In this document: positions 56,238-64,000 of the stretch, piece after piece
Layout of the letters: each line of letters opens with the position of its first letter
How positions within the stretch are numbered: the stretch's first letter is position 1
Assembly (NCBI GenBank): GCA_007644065.1
Contig: VJWN01000014.1
Coordinates: 806,001-870,000 of the forward strand
Length of the DNA: 64,000 nt
Direction: 5' to 3'
Source: Margaritispora aquatica
Taxonomy: Eukaryota; Ascomycota; Leotiomycetes; Helotiales; Discinellaceae
Notes under the pieces: model-generated
Seen by the model: the letters and a program-made list of their open reading frames with translations, nothing else
The model's database searches: none
Told to the model about the DNA's origin: nothing
Program-made: the position numbers and the translations under genes

Positions 56238-57413
56238 ATGCCTCCTTCAATATCCAGGGCTTCTGTGAGGTCCCTCTCTCGCTGTCGCCCAAGCAATTCC
56301 CTTCCCATACGATCCTTCAGTTCAACATCTCCTGTCTCAGCAATTGGTCCCGAAAATCCTAAATTCATCGATATACCTACAACTCCTCAACCACAAGCAA
56401 TTCCTCGAAGCGATATTAAGGGAACTCTCCCCCCTCCTAGAGATATATTTGGACGTGGAAGCGGTGTCAAGAAGCTTCTGAAAACCATTGATCCTCCAAC
56501 ATTCGAACCTTTTGAACGCGGTCTTAGCTCTATCAAAGCAAGTACGCCAGAAGAAGCTGCAGAAGATCGGATAGCTTTAAAGAGATTCTTTGAGGCCGTC
56601 ACTTTTGAGCCTGGGGAGACGATTGATTATACCACGGCATTGGAGAAGGCGACAGAGGCGATCAACAAGCGCGCCCAGGAGATTGCTGGAAGGCCTGACA
56701 GAGCTCACGAGCTTGAATCTTTGAAACGACATGCACACCAGCTTAAAGTATGGCCTACGTACTTCAAAGCTGTCACGCCAGAACCTCAATCACAATCCGA
56801 ACCCGCGAACGACTATGTAGCATGGAAAAGGAGGATGGCTGCATCAAGGAGGGAGAACTTGCGGACCGGTTTGGTAAAGCTGTCATACAGGAAGGCGGCT
56901 CGAGAGACTGGCATTGCCCATGGGAGTAGAGAAAGGTCAAGAGAGCGAGAAAAGGCCCTATATGCGCCACAACGTGAGGACGATCGCATCACTGCGACGA
57001 CAGTCATCAAAGCTGTCAGTACACCTCAGACTGGTGCAGCAGTCCCAGACCCAAACCGAGAGGCAAGAGTGGCAGCTTCCCGAGCGCGTGTCGAGGCGAT
57101 TGCTGTTGCCAAGGAGCAAAAGCGTAGGGATGCATTACACACCCTTTACATGCACGCTCGGGACTTCATTGTGACGGAAAAGCAACTAGATGATGAGATC
57201 GAGAGGATTTTCACCAACACTCCACATGCCAAGGACAACCTGAAGAGCAATATCTGGGAGGTCCACGGGGCACCTATCACAGTGGGAGCCATGCTTTCTG
57301 AAATCAACAATACAGAGAAGAAAGCTTTACAGTTCCACTCTAAGTCACAAACTAAAGCGGCAGAGAGGATGCAGAAGATTGCCGAAGAACTGACAGGAGG
57401 AAAGATGGATTAA
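56238..57413 (+). CDS. Mitochondrial-type basic protein, possible mitoribosomal
   Basis: A single-exon protein of 391 residues from the first in-frame ATG. The start MPPSISRASVRSLSRCRPSN with RSFSSTSPVSA reads as a mitochondrial presequence. The mature part is basic and helical, with KGTLPPPRDIFGRG near residue 62, YVAWKRRMAASRRENLRTGL near 195 and EQKRRDALHTLYMHARDFIV near 294; the last looks like conserved segments of fungal mitochondrial ribosomal proteins, but I cannot name the subunit with confidence. Divergence from NOG2 is consistent with a translation role. Cellular place is mitochondrion by inference from the presequence. Confidence 0.7.
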   Translation: MPPSISRASVRSLSRCRPSNSLPIRSFSSTSPVSAIGPENPKFIDIPTTPQPQAIPRSDIKGTLPPPRDIFGRGSGVKKLLKTIDPPTFEPFERGLSSIKASTPEEAAEDRIALKRFFEAVTFEPGETIDYTTALEKATEAINKRAQEIAGRPDRAHELESLKRHAHQLKVWPTYFKAVTPEPQSQSEPANDYVAWKRRMAASRRENLRTGLVKLSYRKAARETGIAHGSRERSREREKALYAPQREDDRITATTVIKAVSTPQTGAAVPDPNREARVAASRARVEAIAVAKEQKRRDALHTLYMHARDFIVTEKQLDDEIERIFTNTPHAKDNLKSNIWEVHGAPITVGAMLSEINNTEKKALQFHSKSQTKAAERMQKIAEELTGGKMD

Positions 57414-60400
57414 GATATGTGTATAGTAAAAAGGAAAGAGGGAAGTCCGAATGTATGATACATGTTGAGAATAGAGGTCATGTTCGTGCGAATGTACGAA
57501 TTCATAGCCGTTTTTTGTTTTGCTTTGTCATAAATGAGACCGAGTGGTCCTTCGCTTGTGACACCGCTGCTGTCCCTTTTCTCAATGCACTTGATGACTT
57601 CACAGATTGGGCAGTTTCCTCGATGGTTATAAGGAGCACTGAAAGCGTTGATATGAAAGTGACATCCTTATTGTGGCTTTCTGGAGAGATACATGCAAAG
57701 TTCGTGGCATTGGAGTAGGAAGCGAGGTTTTGGTAATGATAGCGATGGTGAAGCGGTCATGAGCAAAGTTGAACCGGGCATGACAGCAGGACAGAATTTG
57801 ACAGCAACCTGTCAATACTACATGCTAGATCATGTAGTATCCCCTCGCCGGCGTTCGTATTTCACAAGGAGACTGAGGCGGAAGTAACATAGTGCCTGGG
57901 ATTAGATTGAAAAATGTTCGTGGAAGTGTCCAATTATTCTTCAGATTCCGGAATCATCCCCCAGGCTTTGATTATGGTTTCCTTTGTTCTTAGGGTTACA
58001 TCTATCTGCTTCAGTAAGGGTTGTGTTTTATACCTCGCAACTCCTTTTATTCACTTTGATTATTGGATAGACCATGTAAGTTAGTCGAGTTAGGCGGTCA
58101 GTTCTACCTAATCAAAACTTGGGTTGGAGAAGCAAAATCTTGGTATGAACACAAGCGTGAACCGGCCAAGAGCAGATTATGAATAACCCTCCATCATTCT
58201 CTCTTGTAGAGAGCATCAAGCTGATTAGATACGGCACCCTCTCCTTAGAGAGGCTAGCATTGCGGCAAGAACCTCGATAGCTAGAGAACTGGTGATTCGT
58301 GCTAAACGAAGATATGTCTCTCTGAGAGAATTCTATCTTTGTTATAGTTATGTTGGCGTTTTCCAATCAGTTTTCGTGAAGTTCAAGTGATAAGATACAG
58401 AGATGACAGCGGATTTCTCAATGAAGTTACCCAGATTCATGCCTCGCTTTCCTTTCTCCGACCTTTGAAGAAGTTAAGCTCTTGGCTTCGAGGGTACACT
58501 CCGCAATAAGTGGCATAAGCAAGTACCCCAGCGGGTAGGAAATCCGTCCCATAGACATAATCGCAGATCGACAAGTCGAGGGAAACATGCTTCTACTCAT
58601 GTTTGAAGCAAACAGTTGAGGTATCTGTCGTCAGGTTTTTTGGTCACACAAGTTGTAAACTCTTCAGTCCTTCTGCTAAAGTTTCAGTCTCAAGGACATA
58701 TGACCAAGCCAAAGAACAGAGATCAATCCATGTTTGAGGGATTGGCTTGTAATGAGCTGGAGCATGATTCTTACTCACTGCTTCAGAATTGTTCAAAGAC
58801 ATCGAAAGATCTATAAATCTGCCAGATTTTACTGCCTTGTCTGAGAAGCAGCGGATCTTATTCGAGATTCGAGAGTATCAAATAGAGATATATATGCGCA
58901 CTTTAAAATATGATATAGTATCATGAGTACGGTTGAGATACATTGTTTCATATCGTTAAGTGGCTTCTTTCCATGTCTTCCACAGCTGCTGTCAACTTAG
59001 CTGAAAACTCAAAAGAAACACCATCTTATAATTACAATCAGTCTAAACAAACCCCAACTGGCATTCTTAGACGGCTACTTGGCTTCGATTGGGACATTCC
59101 GTGCTCCTGTATCGCTCGATCACCTTAATTTTGGCGCCATGGCACAGGCCGAGGACGCAACCTATATGCTTCTAAACTTCGAGGGGATATTAATACAAGT
59201 ACTATTTATATATTACACTCTCAGTCAGTTCCCAGGTGTTAGCTTTTTTGACCTTGCCCGTCACAGGCTTCTCACTGGTCAAGTCATCACAGATATATGG
59301 AAAGCAAAAGTGAGATTGAAGCGATTCAGCCACTACAATATGAATACTTCAATGAGCGCTTGCGGAGGGCTAGTCATTTAAAACGGCAAATGTCTCGCAC
59401 TAAATTGCTGTCTCGCTGTTTGAAATCCATTGTTCCTCAAAAGAGTGCCCTAGTTGTTGGGCTGACTCTTTGTAGATGCGAGTTGATCTAGGTTCGCACT
59501 TCTTCGAAGTCTTGAGAATCAGGCATTTACATCTCACTGTAAAAGTGACAGTGACAATGATAGTCACCATGTTAATCCAGCGATTGACAGCAACATTTTC
59601 CAGTACAGTATTGTATTGATATCTCTTGCGAAGTCGTGTTTCTATCTGCCAGTCAGTTTTCGATATCTTCGAGCTTAATTCACTTGGCTGAATCATAAAT
59701 TGCAAAATTACTGTATCAAACCGCAGTCATCAACTTCCTCTTCAGCAATTTGGCTTTTTCTTTAAATTTAAATCGTCTGTTTGCCTTGAATGCTTTTACA
59801 TTTGCGACCTCAAGTAAGCTGTTGTATATATGTGAATATTGACTGTCAGTTGAGACCTGAACCCGATCTCAAAACGTCCATCATCCAACAGGTGAGTTTG
59901 ATGTGCCCCCTCGAATTAGCATTAAGTAGGAAAGTGTTGATATATAGCTTTCTACTTTTCAGTTTCCTTGTTTCGCTAGGATTGTATATGGAGAATACCG
60001 AAAACTGCAACACATATGTGACGATGTTGAAATCTTACTCTGATGTGTAAGATGAAGTAGTGATAAAACAAGCTCGTAGCTCTTACAGATCTTATCAAGT
60101 GGAATGCGTGTCCTCTCTTTCGACTTTACCTTACCTACCTACTCCTTAGCATCACGCACCTGACACCGCTAATGAATAGAATGATAGCAGATCATCGGAA
60201 TGTAAGATAGATGCTTTGTCTATGAGACTTAAACTCTATCATCAAATCACAAAATCAAACAGTTGGTGACTAGAAACCTTCACTTCAAGTTGTACCTTAT
60301 TTCACGAAAGCAAATCTTGAATACTCAGCAATAGAATATTTAGCACGCACAATGCGAACGTCTCTTGCTATGTTGTATACAACAGATTTTCGGAATATTT

Positions 60401-61071
60401 GATGATTCAAGAATTTATACTGTAATCTATGTGAGTGAAGGTGCGTTCAATTCACCACAATATTCTTAAACAATCTTTCTCTACCTCTCAACTACTTCTT
60501 AAAGACCTAATTCTAAAGGTTGAGGCGTGCCAAAGACATTGCTTTACACTAGCAGAGCACTAAGTCCGAGGCAAGAGAGTAAAACGTCGAATAGACTATT
60601 AATCTAGAATTGAGTTATATATTCATTCAATTAAAGTCGTACATATCGCCAATGTTGAATAGAAAAATATGCGAGTTCCCTGAAGAACAGAGCAAAGGCT
60701 ACTCACTACAAATTTCTCGTTAGAGGCTCTGAACGATAGCAAGCATGAATTGACAACAGGGCTGCACTTGACAACAACACTCTACGAATCTGTCTTCACT
60801 GATCTTTCACAATAAAGACGACAATCAAGCCAAAATACAACTCATCTCATCTCCCCCAACTAACCTTCCGCATCCTCGGAAAAACGAGACCAATATCATC
60901 CACGCCTTATCTTTCCCTCCATCCCCATTGCCAGGTGGTTCCTCTCAAGAGCGGTAATATAGTCGTATCTGGAATGGCAGGACTGAAACTTAAATAGTGT
61001 GCTTCTAGAAGTTCAATCCATATAAGAAAATAAATATCATAATATTGATCGTTAGGCTCTTAAGTTACTCT
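57414..61071. other. Gene-poor stretch, 3.7 kb
   Basis: AT-rich with many short frames. Only 59038-59500 has a coding-like appearance and is listed separately. Short inverted repeats occur (for example CCTCTC and GAGAGG near 58240-58255). No transposon ends or RNA genes are seen. Confidence 0.4.
59038..59491 (+). pseudogene. Coding-like fragment, unknown
   Basis: One frame reads from the middle of a longer open stretch (AFLDGYLASIGTFRAPVSL, AQAEDATYMLLNFEG, FFDLARHRLL), then a second frame is more convincing (IEAIQPLQYEYFNERLRRAS, HLKRQMSRTKLLS). A splice or frameshift would be needed to join them and I see no canonical donor. It looks like a decayed gene or a small multi-exon gene I cannot resolve. 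Confidence 0.3.
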
Positions 61072-61126
61072 ACTTCACTTCACTTCACTTCACTTCACTT
61101 CACTTCACTTCACTTCACTTCACTTC
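61072..61126 (+). repeat. (ACTTC)11 microsatellite
   Basis: Eleven perfect pentanucleotide units, 55 bp, in a probable promoter region about 90 bp upstream of a small candidate gene. Confidence 0.9.
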
Positions 61127-61212
61127 TCTATTCACACTCGCACTTAACCCCCTCAGCAGGTATAAAAACACCCTCAATCCATCACCTCAGCATCACCTCA
61201 AAAAATTACACA

Positions 61213-61537
61213 ATGCAACAAAGAAAAGATGTATGGTCCGTCCGGTGCCCACCGTCTCTGCTTCGAGGTCGTAGGAACAAACTCGTCCTTTGTAAGGTTG
61301 ACGGCCATGAGATAACTCGCTGTATACATGCTACAGCAGAAGTGATGAAGATTGAAAAATTAATTCAATGTGTATGGCAGGAGGAAAATGTGAGTGTAAA
61401 TGACAGCGAGAGACGATAACTGACAGCAAGATTCTTTTGAGAGGAAGTCTACAGAGGTATGTTATGTTGTCCGAACTGTAGAACAGATTGAAGATTCACA
61501 CAGTAACATGCAAACGAGTGTTGGCTTCAAGCTTTAG
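61213..61537 (+). CDS. Candidate small protein, two exons
   Basis: ATG near 61213 (ACACAATGCAAC) after a TATA-like GGTATAAAAAC about 55 bp upstream. A possible join of 61213-61389 and 61427-61537 makes about 95 residues with several Cys (VRCPPS, LVLCKVDG, IQCVWQEEN). The 37-bp intron would be unusually short; an alternative acceptor at 61453 would give a shorter product. I do not recognise it, and it may not be real. Confidence 0.3.
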
Positions 61538-62024
61538 AATCTTGTTCGGCTGCAGTTTGTTTGTATGGTGTGTATCTGCTTGAGTTTAAAAAAAATTGGC
61601 AGCGTTCCAGTCTCAATTTTAAGATGTATAAATACTTGCATGCCAACTCTTCAAAACCAGACTCAAGACTTTCAGTCAAGTTCAAGGCGGAAGCTACAAA
61701 CAGCTTCTATATGGATATAGTGACAGAAATGCATTTCTCCACTCTACTTGACCAACTATATGCTATGCCCAGAATGTGCCAAATACAATATACACATTAA
61801 AGAAAATCCGGCTTGCTCCGTTCAAAAGAAACCAAAGCGCCACGCTGTGCTTGTAGCTCCAGCACCCAAAAACGACGGGTATAAAGATCGCATGGGATCG
61901 CTCATCCCTCTCAAATGAAAGCATTTTGTGCTTGCCAAGCCGCTATATCGTCAATCATATCCTCGTCCTCATACCTATATATACCCTTCGTTCTTTCCTT
62001 CCTATACAATTACTCTCCAAGATC
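61538..62024. other. Intergenic
   Basis: Spacer before the 3' end of the membrane-protein gene. Short frames only. Confidence 0.4.
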
Positions 62025-63636
62025 TTATTCAAATTCATTCCTCTCCTCAGCAACACGTCCAACTCGGGGACTTCCCGGATCGACCTGTATGCTAGGCAGA
62101 GTTGTAAGCCTCAGACTTGGTAGCTGTGGAACCCCACCAACGCCCCGTGAGCTGCTGGTGCTACTGGATCCGCGAGAGCTGCTCTCTGCTACCAAGGCTC
62201 CAACATGCGATCCACTTATCGTCCGTCCCGCAGATTCCCGCCTGGATCGCCTCTGCTCGCTGCCTGATAATGGTATTTGTGAATCTAACGAAGGCTGCTC
62301 GCCGCGTCCAACGACTGGCGATTGGTATTCCGGTGGAGCTTCAAGAGGGATACTTCGTTCATCTGCGGTTTCTAAGGAAATATTCTCGTATTCAGGAGGG
62401 CTGTGTGGCGGCACATCTGCATGTTCGATCATCTCAGGACTGCTTCCAGCCCCCTCGCTCGCAAGTGAAGATGGACCAGGTCGTACATCTGAAGCATCCT
62501 CTGGTCGCGAGCCTTGTCGAGATCTGCTAAGTCGTGGTGAAGGCATATCTGATCCCATTGTATCGATACTGATGATAGAAGACGCACTACGGTCTCTACG
62601 ATGATAATGACTGCTGGCTGCAATGCTGGCTGCATCTCCAAGTAATCCTGTCCGCTCGCTATCCTGACTGTTGGCTCGCAACCTGGTTCCATCGTGTCTG
62701 GCAACTCCAAGGTCTGCGTAAGAGACTGCTGATACAGCTCGTTGTCGCTCTTTCTTCAGCCTATCGTGTTCCGCTCGTAATTCTTCCACGGTTTGACCAG
62801 CTCGTTCTGCATTCCCTGCTCTTGCTTGAGCTGCGATTTCTCGCAGCGCAACGAAATCACCTCGTTCTCTAGCCTCTCTCCTCAGCCTCCTCCGCTCCTC
62901 TCGTTCTTCGTTTTCCCTCCGTCTTGCAAGGCGAACCTGGTATAAAGCCTCCATCTCCTCTTCTCGATGTAATTCTTCCTCGTCAACTGTCTCTGGGAAC
63001 TCAATTACCACATCAATGCCTCCCCTTTCTCCTTCTCTACCCAGAACTTGCTCATTGTGCATGGCGTTTAGATTGTAGGCTGGTAAAGTCATCACCGATC
63101 TTACAGATGTATTCCTATCCACTCCACCTGCTGTCCTATTATTCGTCGTAGTATTTCCAGCTGTGATGTCGAATGAAGCTGGGGGTTGGGATGTTCTCCT
63201 TGACGTAATGGGTTCGAGATGTCCACTTTGTTCTGGTAATCGGTAGCCCCGCGGCTTTGGATCCCAATTTTGCCATTTCTTCTTCAAAAAAGCTGTGGGT
63301 ATAAACCTCGGGTTTTTATGTTTTATCCGTAACCGTTTTATCAACATGAAAGTAAGGACCAGTGTAATGATAGCTACAACTATAATGGTAATAATCTAAG
63401 CTGGTTAGCAAACACCAATCAACAACCAGCGAAGTACTCACAACTATTATGGTAGAATTTCCATCAGTCCCAGATCCAGATGTCGATGTCGAAGATGAAG
63501 AAGCAGCTGCAGATGCAGATGCACTGGCCATACTCGTTGGGTTGACGTTCTGTAGAATGGCACTCGATTGAGCATGCTCGCCTGGGCCCGAGCCTTGTCT
63601 TGCCAACACCCTCGTTGGCTCTTCCGACAAATACAT
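62025..63636 (-). CDS. Conserved fungal single-pass membrane protein
   Basis: Two exons, 63636-63442 and 63395-62025, with a 46-bp intron; 521 residues. The first ATG of the frame is used. The N-terminal 60 residues are Ser/Ala/Thr-rich (likely O-glycosylated, outside or luminal), followed by one transmembrane helix spanning the splice junction (STIIV then IITIIVVAIITLVLTFML). The cytoplasmic part starts with a basic stop-transfer (IKRLRIKHKNPRFIP), then the block EQVLGREGERGGIDVVIEF, a strongly charged coiled-coil (near 205-265) and a Ser/Pro-rich disordered tail with PPEYE and PPEYQ motifs of the PY type, which could recruit a HECT ubiquitin ligase. I recall similar uncharacterised fungal proteins, without known function. 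No signal peptide is evident. Confidence 0.8.
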
Positions 63637-64000
63637 TGCGCTTAACGAGTGTGATCTCAATCAAGAGAGTATATCGATACTTTAGAGGTGTTCTTTGTCC
63701 AGGTTGGCGGCAGATCAAGAACAGGCTGACAGCCGACTTGTTCTGCTGCTGACGCGCTTCTGATTGAGGTTGGAAGGCAGGGTTGGCGTTGGCGTTTGGC
63801 GTTTAATTTCTTGACATTATCGGGCAAAATTTGCACATTTGCAGAGTCGATAATTGTGCAATCAAGAAAGATGCTGATATCCAAACAACGAATAAATTCT
63901 GGAACCAAAGTTGATGTCTGCCTTCGGTGTCCCTACTTCGTGTTTCGGTATCTTTGGACAATGTCTTCCCCAGGTCCAGTCCAGGTCCGCAGCCGTTGGT
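63637..64000. other. Window end, non-coding
   Basis: Upstream of the membrane-protein gene; short frames on both strands are not supported. Presumably its promoter. Confidence 0.35.

Noticed and set aside
62025..62604. Plus-strand frame across the membrane-protein gene
   Set aside because: Antisense to a long, spliced minus-strand gene with a clear transmembrane and coiled-coil pattern.
1..64000. tRNA, rRNA, CRISPR or intact transposon
   Set aside because: I looked for B-box-like GGTTCGAATC words, long terminal repeats and repeat-spacer arrays by eye and found none convincing; a tRNAscan/RepeatMasker run would settle it.

Overview
This window reads as a filamentous ascomycete nuclear genome, most likely Pezizomycotina and possibly Leotiomycetes (the class is inferred, not proven). 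The evidence is many short introns of about 46-60 bp with GT(A/G)AG donors, CTAAC/CTGAC branch sites and TAG/CAG acceptors, plus HET domains, a fungal STAND-type N-terminal domain, fungal CAZymes and a Nog2 orthologue. There are no bacterial operons, tRNAs, rRNAs, CRISPR arrays or intact transposons. Most genes were rebuilt by joining exons whose reading phases agree.

Left part (1-17 kb): a GH32 enzyme (+); a Helo-like/STAND N-terminal protein, a GFA-family protein and a HET protein (all -); a small basic protein with a degenerate zinc-cluster-like motif (+); then a divergent pair of secreted glycosidases, a GH29 alpha-L-fucosidase (-) and an unassigned TIM-barrel hydrolase (+).

Middle (17-39 kb): a second HET protein (-) lies head-to-head with a tandem pair of BCS1-like AAA ATPases (+). 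Next come two GT31-like type II membrane glycosyltransferases in tandem (-), divergent from a GT2 polysaccharide synthase (+). These are followed by a nine-exon P-loop GTPase (-) and an eight-exon orphan gene (+).

Right part (39-64 kb): an Amt/MEP ammonium transporter (+), a GH78-like alpha-L-rhamnosidase (-), a secreted L-amino-acid-oxidase-like flavoprotein (+), a GH92 alpha-mannosidase (-), then the housekeeping NOG2 GTPase (-) divergent from a mitochondrial-type basic protein (+), a gene-poor 3.8 kb stretch, and a single-pass membrane protein (-).

Three themes recur. Secreted or predicted carbohydrate- and amino-acid-scavenging enzymes sit near an ammonium importer. HET, STAND-N, BCS1-like and GTPase genes of the self/non-self recognition type are interleaved with them. 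Several genes carry extremely small internal exons, down to 8 nt, that encode part of a catalytic or nucleotide-binding domain. The most unusual signals are the 8-nt exon carrying the HWG motif of the fucosidase, a 26-bp palindrome between a HET gene and the zinc-cluster-like gene, a BCS1-like gene whose tail stays coding-like across three in-frame stops, and the HET gene with a mitochondrial-presequence-like start next to the BCS1-like pair.
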